NCBI GenBank assembly: GCA_964499485.1
Contig: CAZCLF010000028.1
Span: 1 to 20,476 of the forward strand
DNA length: 20,476 nucleotides
Direction of reading: 5' to 3'
Source of the DNA: Ga0074130 sp964499485
GTDB lineage: Bacteria > Pseudomonadota > Gammaproteobacteria > Burkholderiales > Rhodocyclaceae
Shown here: positions 12,443-20,476 of the stretch, piece by piece
Layout of the letters: every line of letters starts with the position of its first letter
How positions within the stretch are numbered: position 1 is the first letter of the stretch
Made by a program: the position numbers and the translations under genes
Notes under the pieces: generated by a model
Databases searched by the model: none
Told to the model about the DNA's origin: nothing
The model's input: the letters and a program-made list of their open reading frames with translations, nothing else

Positions 12443-12602
12443 GTTTGTGGTTTTGCGCGGATTACGTCCGTCGCCTATCGGATCGCCTGCTCACCTTTAG
12501 CACCCTGTCGAAACCAGTACACCCCCTCAGTGGTGGAGGTGGCGGGAATCGAACCCGCGTCCAAAATACCGCCAGATTGCCGGAATTACGATCATGACTA
12601 GG

Positions 12603-12631
12603 ATTATGGGGGCGCGGGCCCGGATTTACAA
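12603..12631 (-). promoter_or_regulatory. Sigma70-type promoter of ssrA
   Basis: On the minus strand TTGTAA (12631-12626) is followed after exactly 17 bases by CATAAT (12608-12603). Transcription would start near 12596, about 65 bases before the CCA end, a suitable length for the acceptor piece. Confidence 0.75.
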
Positions 12632-12663
12632 GGGCTTAAATCCCTGCGCTTGTAGGTGACGCG

Positions 12664-14829
12664 TCAGAGCGCGCGGGCACGCTCTCTACGCCGCCATGCC
12701 TGCACTGCCGGCGCGGCGCCCAGCAAGCAGATGGCGATGACCAGCAACAGCGGCCACAGCAGCGGACGGTTCCACTCGGCACGCTTGGTTGCACGCATGT
12801 CAGCATCAAGGCGCTGGTATTTCAGCGTGTTGTTCCCAACCTTGCTGGGCTTGCGGTTACTCAGCCATGCGTGACCCAGGGTGTAGTCCTTGGGATGGAA
12901 GCCCCAGACCCATGGCGCATCGTGGCGCAAGATGGCAACCATCTCGTCGATGATGCGTTGGCGTTCGGGCGTGTTGTCCATTGCGCGCATTTGTTCAAAC
13001 AGGCGGTCATACACCGGGTTCGAATAGTTGGCGGCATTCTCACCACTAAATTTCACCCGGCCCTGAGGACCATAGAACAGGAAGAGAAAATTCTCTGGGT
13101 CTGGATAGTCGGCATTCCATCCGAAGTAAAACAGCTGGCTTGCGCCCTTGCGAATCTTTTCTTGGAAGCGGTTCCAATCAGTGCTGCGCACCACCAGCTG
13201 GATGTCAATTTTCTGGAACTGCTTGGTCAGCCAATCCATGCGCGACTTGGCACCCACACCAGTGCCCGTAGTGTCGAGGTTGATGATCAAGGGCTCGCCA
13301 GTGCGTGCATGGCGACCATTTGGATAGCCAGCTTCGACCAGCAAGCGCTTCGCCTCTTCAATGCTACGGCGACGCGGCTTACCATCTTCGGTGGTGTACA
13401 TGACCGGATTGATGCCTTCAGGCTCCGGACGGAAACCAAAGATACCTGGTGGAATGGGGCCTTGGGCAGCGACACCGCGACCGTTGGTGAAGATAGAAAT
13501 GAACTCTTCCTGATCGAGGGCAATCGAGATCGCCTGACGAAGCATGCGCGCCGATTCGCTTGTCCCACCAAACAGCGGGTCGAGCATATTGAAGCCCATG
13601 AACATGTCGCTGATGGCTACTGAGGTGATGAGGCGGATACCTTGCGCCTGCATATCATCAGTCAGCGTGACATCGCCACCCCCACCCACTTGCACGGCTT
13701 GATCAAATGAGTCGGAGGAAATGCCTGATGCATCGTAATACCCCTGTAGGAACTTGTTCCAGTAAGGGATCTGCTCCTTCTCGCGGGTGAAAACAATCTT
13801 GTCGATAAAGGGCAAGGGCTTGCCACAGTCTTTGAGCAGGCCGGCCTCTAAGTCACCCGGCTCACCCTCGCAAGGATAGGTTTCACCGTGGTAGTTAGGG
13901 TTGCGCTCCAGCACCATACGCGCATTCGGATTGTTCTCCGTCAGCATGTAGGGACCAGTGCCCACTGGATACCAGTCGAGGACGAGGTTCTTATCGGCCA
14001 TACCGGGCTGGCTGTGAAAACGATCCGCCTCCCACGGCATGGGTGCAAAGAAATTCATCGCCAGCCAGTACTGAAATTGTGGGTACTTGCCTTTGATACG
14101 GATGCGGTAGCGATAGCGGTCCAGCACTTCAACGCCGCTCATTTTGTACGCTCGCAAATCCAGCCATACATTGCGACCCTGATCCGCTTGCTTCAAGGTT
14201 TTCGCGAGATCAGCAAGTCCCGGGATGTACTCGCTCATCAAACCCAAAATGGGCGAGTGGAGGCGTGGATGCGCCAAACGCTTGATGTTGTAAACGTAAT
14301 CCTCAGCAGTGAGTTCACGACTACTGGTCTCGGTGAAGTCACGTAGCTCGCGCACCTTGTCCAAGGTGGCGGCATCCAGCGGGTAGTAGCGATAGCTGCC
14401 ATCACTGCGCTGTGCAAACGCTGGATGCGGCTGAAAGCGGATACCCGGCTTGATCTCAATCACATAGTCGCTCCAGGCCACTTGCGCGGCGGGTGCATTG
14501 GCCGGCAAGGGTCTACCCGCGGTATCGATATAGCGCGGCTGTGGGACGTGCTTGGCGGCAAGCGGGATTAGCGCGTAAGGCCGCTTTAGGTAGTGATACT
14601 GCAGCGGTGGCTCGTAGATTTGGCTCAGGAACGTGGCTTCGTCCTCTGCATAGGACTGCACGGGATCAAGATGCTTGGGGCGCTCAGTAAAGGCGGTGTA
14701 GAGCGTGTTGGCTGCGCGATCCGCGGCGGGGTATGGATTGTTCCATTCACTCCCGCAGGCGCTCAGCAATGCCAGCAAGGGCAGGATCAGCCAAAGGCGC
14801 AAGTGCGGGGATAGGGACGAAGCAGACAT
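12664..14829 (-). CDS. Peptide-type ABC transporter substrate-binding lipoprotein (family 5)
   Basis: A 721-residue protein of the SBP_bac_5 family, which binds oligopeptides or related solutes outside the inner membrane for an ABC importer. The start at ATG 14829 gives a lipoprotein signal (LILPLLALLSAC, lipidated Cys25). Family features include AFTERPKHLDPVQSYAEDE near the N-terminus, VGTGPYMLTENNPNARMVLE, RQAISIALDQEE and the late GWNADYPDPENF motif. It is longer than usual (about 500-600), and the last 35 residues form a membrane helix with a basic tail (PLLLVIAICLLGAAPAV then RRRERARAL), so it may be anchored at both ends. No permease or ATPase gene is beside it. Divergent from fabI. Confidence 0.9.
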   Translation of the reverse strand: MSASSLSPHLRLWLILPLLALLSACGSEWNNPYPAADRAANTLYTAFTERPKHLDPVQSYAEDEATFLSQIYEPPLQYHYLKRPYALIPLAAKHVPQPRYIDTAGRPLPANAPAAQVAWSDYVIEIKPGIRFQPHPAFAQRSDGSYRYYPLDAATLDKVRELRDFTETSSRELTAEDYVYNIKRLAHPRLHSPILGLMSEYIPGLADLAKTLKQADQGRNVWLDLRAYKMSGVEVLDRYRYRIRIKGKYPQFQYWLAMNFFAPMPWEADRFHSQPGMADKNLVLDWYPVGTGPYMLTENNPNARMVLERNPNYHGETYPCEGEPGDLEAGLLKDCGKPLPFIDKIVFTREKEQIPYWNKFLQGYYDASGISSDSFDQAVQVGGGGDVTLTDDMQAQGIRLITSVAISDMFMGFNMLDPLFGGTSESARMLRQAISIALDQEEFISIFTNGRGVAAQGPIPPGIFGFRPEPEGINPVMYTTEDGKPRRRSIEEAKRLLVEAGYPNGRHARTGEPLIINLDTTGTGVGAKSRMDWLTKQFQKIDIQLVVRSTDWNRFQEKIRKGASQLFYFGWNADYPDPENFLFLFYGPQGRVKFSGENAANYSNPVYDRLFEQMRAMDNTPERQRIIDEMVAILRHDAPWVWGFHPKDYTLGHAWLSNRKPSKVGNNTLKYQRLDADMRATKRAEWNRPLLWPLLLVIAICLLGAAPAVQAWRRRERARAL

Positions 14830-14910
14830 GGGTGCGAGTTTAGCCCAAGGCAGCGGCTTGCGGCGTTCCTGGCGATTCTGCCGGCATCGGCTGTGGGCCG
14901 GACTATCCGC

Positions 14911-14916
14911 TATAAT
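14911..14916 (+). promoter_or_regulatory. Likely -10 box of fabI
   Basis: A perfect TATAAT located 37 bases before the fabI ATG. No good -35 hexamer is found 16-18 bases upstream, so the promoter may rely on an activator or be weak. The 124-bp gap to the divergent substrate-binding protein gene must hold both promoters. Confidence 0.6.
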
Positions 14917-14953
14917 TCGGGCCATTAATCAGGGATCACAGGGGAAAACAATA

Positions 14954-15751
14954 ATGGGCTTTCTAGCCGGCAAACGCATCCTGCTCACAGGTCTGCTCAG
15001 CAATCGTTCCATCTCTTATGGCATCGCTAAGGCCTGCCACCGTGAAGGCGCCGAACTGGCCTTCACCTATCAGAACGAACGCTTCCTTGATCGCATCACC
15101 AAATTTGCGGCCGAGTTCGATAGCAAGCTGGTTTATCAGTGTGATGTGGCCGAAGACGCACAAATTGATGCGTTGTATGCCGATCTCGGCAAGCAATGGG
15201 ACAGCATTGATGGCTTGGTTCACTCCATTGCCTTTGCCCCAAGTGAAGCGATTGAAGGCGATTTCCTCAACGGCATTTCGCGTGAGTCTTTCCGCATTGC
15301 CCATGACATTTCTTCTTATAGTTTTGCGGCCCTGGCCAAGGGTGCTCGCCCACTGATGCAAGGCCGTAATGGCTCGCTGCTGTGCCTATCGTATCTGGGT
15401 GCGGAGCGCACCATGCCGAACTACAACACCATGGGTCTGGCCAAGGCCAGCTTGGAGGCTGCCACGCGTTACTTGGCCTTCTCCCTTGGCCCAGAAGGTA
15501 TCCGTGCCAACGCCCTGTCGGCAGGTCCGATCAAGACGCTCGCGGCTTCGGGTATTGGTAACTTCGGCAAACTGTTGGCGTACAACTCACACCACGCCCC
15601 TCTGCGCCGTAACGTGACCATCGAAGAAGTCGGCAATGCGGCGGCCTTCCTGCTGTCCGACCTGGCCTCTGGCATCACCGGCGAAGTCATCTATGTGGAT
15701 GGCGGCATGCACTCTACCGCCCTGGGTAATCCAGACCCGCTACCGGATTAA
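14954..15751 (+). CDS. fabI: Enoyl-ACP reductase (NADH)
   Basis: A 265-residue short-chain dehydrogenase-type enzyme that performs the last reduction of each fatty-acid elongation cycle (trans-2-enoyl-ACP to acyl-ACP). Visible features: the FabI-type nucleotide loop TGLLSNRSISYGIA (about 12-25), CDVAEDAQIDAL, the SIAFAPSEAI segment, and the active site SYLGAERTMPNYNTMGLAK with Tyr157 and Lys164 in the Y-x6-K arrangement; Tyr147 is also present. This is the triclosan-type FabI, not FabV or FabK. ATG 14954 is preceded by AGGGGA at 14940-14945, a good ribosome-binding site. Single gene, ending in a bidirectional terminator. Confidence 0.97.
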   Translation: MGFLAGKRILLTGLLSNRSISYGIAKACHREGAELAFTYQNERFLDRITKFAAEFDSKLVYQCDVAEDAQIDALYADLGKQWDSIDGLVHSIAFAPSEAIEGDFLNGISRESFRIAHDISSYSFAALAKGARPLMQGRNGSLLCLSYLGAERTMPNYNTMGLAKASLEAATRYLAFSLGPEGIRANALSAGPIKTLAASGIGNFGKLLAYNSHHAPLRRNVTIEEVGNAAAFLLSDLASGITGEVIYVDGGMHSTALGNPDPLPD

Positions 15752-15805
15752 GCAGCCGCTTCAAAACCGCTCTGTGCTGTTGAGTTAAAGCACAAGTAAA
15801 GCCAA

Positions 15806-15837
15806 TAAAAAAGCCCGACCGAAGTCGGGCTTTTTTA
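15806..15837. terminator. Bidirectional terminator between fabI and ppiD
   Basis: AAAAAAGCCCGAC-CGAA-GTCGGGCTTTTTT: a perfect stem with a GC-rich core and A/T runs on both flanks, placed between two converging genes. Confidence 0.93.
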
Positions 15838-15878
15838 TTACGCGGTCGTTGCGCTAACAGGTTTCATCAAGGACAAGA

Positions 15879-17783
15879 TTACTCCTTGCTTTCCTTAACC
15901 AGAAGCGCTTTCTCGTTGATCACCACTTTGTAACGATCACGCAGGTTGTTCATCCACGCAATGAAATCCGCTTCAGTCGCCAGTTGTTCATATTGCTGAC
16001 GCAGTTGCGCGGCACGTGGATCATCTTTCTCGCCTGGGACATAAGGCTTCACCTTATTCACGCGGTAGATAACGGTGCTGCCATCCACACCGGTGGTAGA
16101 GGCATATGCCGGCAATTTGGCTGGGCTGACTGCAAAAATGGCGCGCAGGGCTTGCGGCGCAAAACCTTCAGCACCGGCACGTGCAACACTGCGGTTAGCG
16201 CCCCAATTTGCAGCAACTGACTCCCCCGCATTCAGCTTCGCAAGACGAGCTTCGCCATCCTTGGCGGCGAGCTTGATCGACTCTTCGTACTTAAGGCGCT
16301 TTTCAATCTCGGCCTGCACTTGCGCAAACGGCACCAGCGCTGCCGGCTTGTGCTCAACCACACGCGCCGCCATCAGGGTCTTAGGGGCAACCTCTACGGC
16401 TTCCGTGTTGCGCTTATTTTTGATTGCATCGTCACTGAACAAAGCCGCTAGCAGCTTCTCGTTCAGGCCCGGTACTTGACGCCCCTTGGCTAACCATGGG
16501 CTTTGTTGTGTTTGCAAACCAAATTGGTCGATCACGGGCTTGAGGCTATCGGATTGCTCGTAGACCATGTTGGTAAAGGTCTCGGCAGCCTCAGCATATT
16601 TCTTGGCCGCGGATTGTGATTTGAGTTCAGCCGTGATTTGCGCCTTCACATCAGCCAGCGGCTTGATACGGGCTGGCTTCAAGCTGCTCAAACGAATGAT
16701 ATGGAAGCCATAGTCGGTACGCACAAGCTCGCTGATCTCGCCATCCTTAAGGGAGAACACTGAGTCCTCAAATGGCTTAACCATCGCACCACGCATTACC
16801 ACGCCGAGGTCGCCGCCCTCCTTGGCTGAACCCGGATCCTGCGAATGCTGACGTGCCAGCTTGGCAAAATCACCAGGGCTGCGCTTGATTTGCGCAAGCA
16901 GCTCTGTCGCCTTGGCCTCTGCTGCCTTGACGACTTCTGGCTTGGCATCTTTCTCGGCCAAAATCAGAATGTGGCTAGCGCGACGCTCTTCAGGCTGCTT
17001 GTAGCTGTCCTGATGACTGTCATACCAAGCCTTAACTTCAGCATCACTGATTTGGGCCTTTTGCTCAAATTCCTTTTGGCTCAGAACAACAAACTCGAAA
17101 CGGATTTGCTCAGGCAACTCGAACTTGGCGGGATTGTTATCGTAGAAATTCTTGGCTGCATCAGCGGGAACTTGCACCTGCGAGAGATAAGATTCCGGCT
17201 TGAGTGCCAACTCGTTGACCTCACGCTCTTCAAGCGCAGCAGCCAGCCAAGTGTTGCCGCCAGTGCGCGAAACCAGTGATGCCTCAGCCACCGGCAATAC
17301 AGCCATGCGTGTCGCCAAATCTTGGCGGAGACGCGACTCCAGGCCAACCTTGGTCAGGCCTTGAGCAGCAGCAATTGATTCAAAGCGTTCAACCGAAAAC
17401 TTGCCATCAACTTGCAAGGCAGGGATGGTAGAGATCATGGCGATCAACTGTTCGTTGCTGACGCTCAGACGCGCTTCCTGTGCATGTACCGCGAGCAGAC
17501 GTTGATTGATCAGGGTATCCAGAACAGCCATACGCACTTCTGGACGGGACATGGTGTCCTGATTGAACTGTGGCCCCATCGCATTGCGCATGCGCTCACC
17601 TTGTTCGCGCAACGCTTGTTGGAATTGCTGCTGGGTAATTTTGTTATTACCGACAGTCGCCACTTCATCCGTGCCGCTGGAATCACGCATGTAGGAGTCA
17701 ACGCCCCAGAAAGCGAATGGCAGGGTGATCAGGAGCAGGAAAATCTGAACCAGTCTCTTGTTGTTACGAACGGAATCGAACAT
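15879..17783 (-). CDS. ppiD: Periplasmic folding chaperone / peptidyl-prolyl isomerase
   Basis: A 634-residue SurA/PpiD-family protein, anchored in the inner membrane with its bulk in the periplasm, assisting proteins leaving the Sec translocon. A short basic N-terminus (MFDSVRNNKR) precedes one membrane helix at about 11-28 (LVQIFLLLITLPFAFWGV). A SurA-N-like chaperone region follows (about 37-200), then one parvulin rotamase domain at about 266-368 with RASHILI, AKLARQHSQDPGSA and GGDLGVV, then a long C-terminal chaperone part. I chose ATG 17783; the three codons upstream would need a TTG start. Converges with fabI. It lies downstream of tRNA-Val on the same strand. Confidence 0.95.
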   Translation of the reverse strand: MFDSVRNNKRLVQIFLLLITLPFAFWGVDSYMRDSSGTDEVATVGNNKITQQQFQQALREQGERMRNAMGPQFNQDTMSRPEVRMAVLDTLINQRLLAVHAQEARLSVSNEQLIAMISTIPALQVDGKFSVERFESIAAAQGLTKVGLESRLRQDLATRMAVLPVAEASLVSRTGGNTWLAAALEEREVNELALKPESYLSQVQVPADAAKNFYDNNPAKFELPEQIRFEFVVLSQKEFEQKAQISDAEVKAWYDSHQDSYKQPEERRASHILILAEKDAKPEVVKAAEAKATELLAQIKRSPGDFAKLARQHSQDPGSAKEGGDLGVVMRGAMVKPFEDSVFSLKDGEISELVRTDYGFHIIRLSSLKPARIKPLADVKAQITAELKSQSAAKKYAEAAETFTNMVYEQSDSLKPVIDQFGLQTQQSPWLAKGRQVPGLNEKLLAALFSDDAIKNKRNTEAVEVAPKTLMAARVVEHKPAALVPFAQVQAEIEKRLKYEESIKLAAKDGEARLAKLNAGESVAANWGANRSVARAGAEGFAPQALRAIFAVSPAKLPAYASTTGVDGSTVIYRVNKVKPYVPGEKDDPRAAQLRQQYEQLATEADFIAWMNNLRDRYKVVINEKALLVKESKE

Positions 17784-17870
17784 AGGGGGCAATCAGTCAG
17801 AAGGACATGTAAAAAAGGCGAACCAACCAATGGCCGGGTTCGCCTTGCTCACGTATTGCTAAAAAGAATC

Positions 17871-17946
17871 TGGTGGGTGCTGACGGGCTCGAACCGCCGA
17901 CATTCTGCGTGTAAGGCAGACGCTCTACCAACTGAGCTAAGCACCC
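17871..17946 (-). tRNA. tRNA-Val (anticodon TAC)
   Basis: A 76-nt cloverleaf with encoded CCA. Acceptor stem GGGTGCT pairs with AGCACCC; D-arm AGCTCAGTTGGTAGAGC; anticodon loop CTTACAC with TAC; T-arm GGCGG-TTCGAGC-CCGTC. It sits between lon and ppiD, a familiar betaproteobacterial position. Confidence 0.97.
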
Positions 17947-17958
17947 GGAAGAAGACGC

Positions 17959-17964
17959 ATTATA
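17959..17964 (-). promoter_or_regulatory. Likely -10 box of tRNA-Val
   Basis: TATAAT on the minus strand, 12 bases before the tRNA 5' end, lying after the lon terminator. The -35 (TGCCGC at 17-bp spacing) is poor, so only the -10 is marked. Confidence 0.55.
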
Positions 17965-18000
17965 GCTGTTTTGCCATTGCTGCGGCAGGGTTTAACGAAG

Positions 18001-18039
18001 AAAAAGGCCACTCGGATCAAAGATCGGAGCGGCCTTTTT
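18001..18039. terminator. lon transcription terminator
   Basis: AAAAAGGCC at 18001-18009 and GGCCTTTTT at 18031-18039 enclose an imperfect inner stem (CTC/GAG and GATC-AAA-GATC). It lies 23 bases after the lon stop and is A/T-flanked on both sides, so it can work in either direction. Confidence 0.88.
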
Positions 18040-18062
18040 ATTTCTACTTTTGACTGAAAGAC

Positions 18063-20474
18063 TTAATGCGCAATCAAGCCAGGTGTTGTCGTTGCTTCTG
18101 GCGCCGCAGCAACATCTGCTGCAGGTTCATCAGGTAACGGTACCGGAGCATGCTCAAGTGCCAAGTCGAGCACCTTATCGATCCACTTTACCGGCTGGAT
18201 TTCGATCTTGTTCTTGATCGTATCTGGGATCTCGGTCAGGTCCTTGACGTTTTCCTGAGGAATCAGCGCTAGGCGGATACCACCGCGTACTGCTGCGAGC
18301 AGCTTCTCTTTCAGGCCACCAATCGGCAGCACCTCACCACGCAGGGTGATTTCACCCGTCATGGCAACATCTGCACGCACAGGAATACCCGTCAGCGAAG
18401 ACACCAGTGCTGTCGTGATAGCAATGCCCGCCGATGGGCCGTCCTTAGGCGTAGCACCTTCGGGGAAGTGAATGTGCACATCCTGCTTCTCGAAAGCCTC
18501 ATCCTTGATACCCAGACGCTTGGCGCGGCTACGCACTACGGAACGGGCAGCTTCGACCGACTCCTTCATCACGTCGCCAATCGAGCCAGTGCGTTGCACA
18601 ACGCCCTTGCCGGGCATAACGGCAGACTCGATGGTCAGCAACTCGCCGCCGACTTCGGTCCAGGCCAGACCAGTTACTTGGCCTACCTGATTTTCCTTTT
18701 CGGCAACGCCGTAGGAGAAGATGCGAACGCCCAGATACTTGTCCAGACTCTTGGCATTGACGATGATCTTGGTTGTGCGCTTGCGCACTACCAGTGTCTT
18801 CACGACCTTGCGGCAAATCTTGGACACTTCACGTTCGAGCGCACGCACACCAGCTTCGCGGGTGTAGTAGCGAACGATGTCACGAATCGCATCCTCGGTC
18901 ACCGTAACTTCGGTCTTTTTCAGGCCGTTATTCTTCATCTGCTTAGGCAGCAGATAGCGCATGGCGATATTGACCTTCTCGTCCTCGGTGTAACCGGACA
19001 AGCGGATGACTTCCATACGATCAAGTAGCGGGCCAGGAATATTCAGCGTGTTGGCCGTAGCTACGAACATCACATCAGACAGATCGAAGTCGACCTCGAT
19101 GTAGTGATCTTGGAAAGTGTGATTCTGTTCCGGATCGAGCACTTCAAGTAGTGCTGACGATGGATCACCGCGGAAGTCCTGCCCCATCTTGTCGACTTCG
19201 TCGAGCAGGAAGAGCGGGTTCTTCACGCCAACCTTGGTCATGCTCTGCAAAATCTTGCCGGGCATCGAACCAATGTAGGTACGACGGTGACCACGAATCT
19301 CAGCTTCATCACGCACGCCACCGAGGGCCATACGAATGAACTTGCGGTTGGTTGCCTTCGCAATCGACTGGCCGAGCGAGGTCTTGCCCACACCTGGCGG
19401 GCCAACCAGGCAGAGAATCGGCGCCTTGACCTTGTCTACGCGCTGTTGCACAGCCAAGTATTCGACGATGCGCTCCTTGACCTTCTCTAGGCCATAGTGA
19501 TCCTTGTCCAACACCTTTTCGGCCATGGACAGATCCTTGGAGATACGCGACTTCTTCTTCCAAGGAAGACCAACCAAGGTTTCGATGAAGTTGCGTACGA
19601 CGGTTGCTTCGGCAGACATCGGCGACATCAGCTTGAGCTTCTTCATTTCGGCATTGGCCTTGGCCAGAGCTTCCTTGCTCAAACCCGCATCGCGGATCTT
19701 CTTTTCCATTTCCTCGATGTCGGCACCTTCCTCGCCTTCACCGAGTTCTTTCTGGATCGCCTTAACCTGCTCGTTTAGGTAGTACTCGCGCTGGCTCTTC
19801 TCCATCTGGCGCTTAACGCGGCCACGGATGCGCTTTTCTACTTGCAGGATGTCGAGCTCAGACTCGAGCTGCGACAAGAGTTTTTCAAGACGCTCGCCGA
19901 CATCCAGTGTTTCCAGAACCTCCTGCTTCTGCTCAAGCTTGAGCGGCAGGTGGGCGGCGATGGTATCGGCCAAACGGCCAGGCTCTTCGATACCGCCGAG
20001 CGAAGTCAGAATCTCGGGCGGGATCTTCTTGTTGAGCTTAACGTATTGGTCGAATTGAGTAAGGATTGCCCGACGCATCGCCTCAATCTCGTGATTGGTT
20101 CGCTCATCAGCGGCCAAGAGATTGATCTCGGACACGAACAGAGTTTTTTGATCTTCAATCTTGATCACGCGAGCACGCTGGGCGCCTTCGACCAGCACTT
20201 TGACAGTGCCATCCGGGAGTTTGAGCATCTGCAGAATACTAGCCACGCAGCCAATACCGTACAGATCGTCAATTTCTGGTTCGTCCTTGGCGGCTGATTT
20301 TTGAGCCACCAACAGGATGCTCTTATTGGCATCCATTGCCGCCTCTAGTGCCTTGATAGACTTAGGACGGCCGACAAACAAAGGAATCACCATGTGCGGG
20401 AATACGACAACATCGCGTAGCGCCAGCAGCGGGAGTTCCAGCGTTTCTTGGGGAAGGTCAAGCTCGCTTGACAT
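18063..20474 (-). CDS. lon: ATP-dependent protease Lon (La)
   Basis: A complete 803-residue LonA protease, a cytoplasmic hexamer that unfolds and degrades damaged and regulatory proteins. Order of parts: N-terminal substrate-binding domain (about 11-205, starting LPLLALRDVVVFPHMVIPLF), coiled region (about 210-290), AAA+ module with Walker A GPPGVGKT at 358-365 and Walker B LFLLDEVD at 421-428, and C-terminal protease domain with the Ser-Lys dyad Ser681 (PKDGPSAG) and Lys724 (GGLKEKLL). The C-terminal tail is Ala/Pro/Glu-rich (PDEPAADVAAAPEATTTPG) and probably disordered. ATG 20474 is 2 bases from the window edge, so its ribosome-binding site and promoter are not visible. Confidence 0.98.
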   Translation of the reverse strand: MSSELDLPQETLELPLLALRDVVVFPHMVIPLFVGRPKSIKALEAAMDANKSILLVAQKSAAKDEPEIDDLYGIGCVASILQMLKLPDGTVKVLVEGAQRARVIKIEDQKTLFVSEINLLAADERTNHEIEAMRRAILTQFDQYVKLNKKIPPEILTSLGGIEEPGRLADTIAAHLPLKLEQKQEVLETLDVGERLEKLLSQLESELDILQVEKRIRGRVKRQMEKSQREYYLNEQVKAIQKELGEGEEGADIEEMEKKIRDAGLSKEALAKANAEMKKLKLMSPMSAEATVVRNFIETLVGLPWKKKSRISKDLSMAEKVLDKDHYGLEKVKERIVEYLAVQQRVDKVKAPILCLVGPPGVGKTSLGQSIAKATNRKFIRMALGGVRDEAEIRGHRRTYIGSMPGKILQSMTKVGVKNPLFLLDEVDKMGQDFRGDPSSALLEVLDPEQNHTFQDHYIEVDFDLSDVMFVATANTLNIPGPLLDRMEVIRLSGYTEDEKVNIAMRYLLPKQMKNNGLKKTEVTVTEDAIRDIVRYYTREAGVRALEREVSKICRKVVKTLVVRKRTTKIIVNAKSLDKYLGVRIFSYGVAEKENQVGQVTGLAWTEVGGELLTIESAVMPGKGVVQRTGSIGDVMKESVEAARSVVRSRAKRLGIKDEAFEKQDVHIHFPEGATPKDGPSAGIAITTALVSSLTGIPVRADVAMTGEITLRGEVLPIGGLKEKLLAAVRGGIRLALIPQENVKDLTEIPDTIKNKIEIQPVKWIDKVLDLALEHAPVPLPDEPAADVAAAPEATTTPGLIAH

Positions 20475-20476
20475 GG

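Larger units (their letters stand above)
12344..12596 (-). ncRNA. ssrA: Circularly permuted (two-piece) tmRNA
   Basis: tmRNA with SmpB rescues stalled ribosomes and tags the nascent peptide. On the minus strand the 3' acceptor piece is encoded first: a T-arm (GCGGG-TTCGATT-CCCGC) and CACCTCC-A-CCA ending at 12531. Only four bases (CTGA, 12530-12527) follow before the coding piece begins at 12526 with GGGGGTGTACTGGTTTCGAC, a tmRNA 5' end. The 5' GGGGGTG pairs fully with CACCTCC as the acceptor stem, including the G3-U pair recognised by alanyl-tRNA synthetase. CTAAAG after the D-like arm can pair with TTTTGG before the T-arm (start of helix P2). The tag frame ANDERFALAA follows. Piece ends away from the junction are estimates: 5' end from the promoter, 3' end from the hairpin. 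Mature RNA needs cleavage at the 4-base linker. Confidence 0.9.

Noticed and set aside
12531..12596. A tRNA gene or a tRNA-type attachment site at the T-arm plus CCA end
   Set aside because: No D-arm or anticodon arm precedes it. The acceptor strand pairs perfectly with the 5' end of the tmRNA coding piece four bases downstream, so it is the acceptor piece of a permuted ssrA, not an integration duplicate.
12871..13623. A 250-residue forward ORF inside the substrate-binding protein gene
   Set aside because: It is the antisense shadow of a clear family-5 substrate-binding protein; no ribosome-binding site and no domain resemblance. The same holds for the forward ORFs opposite lon (e.g. 18468-19028).

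Overview
The window looks like the chromosome of a betaproteobacterium. The right half carries core genes in a betaproteobacterial order (fabI, ppiD, tRNA-Val and lon, converging on a shared terminator). The tmRNA gene is circularly permuted, a form known from one betaproteobacterial group, and it encodes the tag ANDERFALAA. I cannot name the genus. A Rhodocyclales-like or related group is only a guess.

The left half (about 1-10327) is the distal end of a sedentary chromosomal integron: a tandem array of about 21 gene cassettes. Each holds one small gene on the + strand followed by an attC recombination site. The attC sites fall into a few size classes (mostly exactly 93 bp, others 72, 75, 60-63 and 96-99 bp) but share the same ends, TAACC..TTCGGTCAAG and TTACCTCCAACGTTAG. 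No integrase or attI is present, so these must lie to the left, outside the window. Most cassette proteins are small hypotheticals, and 17 of 21 look membrane-embedded or exported. Exceptions worth noting are an Imm33-like immunity-type protein, a zinc-ribbon plus DUF4145 protein and a possible HNH-like protein. The last three attC sites (from 9370 on) are increasingly degenerate, as expected at the old end of an array.

After a gap of about 200 bp with no convincing gene come a PAS-GGDEF diguanylate cyclase (+) and thiD (-), meeting tail to tail with no bases between their stop codons. Upstream of thiD on the same strand is the permuted ssrA gene. Its acceptor piece is encoded first, then only 4 bases, then the coding piece with the tag frame; a good sigma70-type promoter lies just upstream. 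Next is a long peptide-type ABC substrate-binding lipoprotein with no permease genes beside it (-), divergent from fabI (+). A bidirectional terminator separates fabI from ppiD (-). Beyond ppiD lie tRNA-Val(TAC), a terminator and lon (-), whose start codon is 2 bases from the window end.

Functionally the window joins a mobile, lineage-specific reservoir (the cassettes, with no obvious promoters of their own) to housekeeping genes for thiamine synthesis, ribosome rescue, fatty-acid elongation, periplasmic protein folding and proteolysis. All function calls come from reading the sequence; no database search was run.
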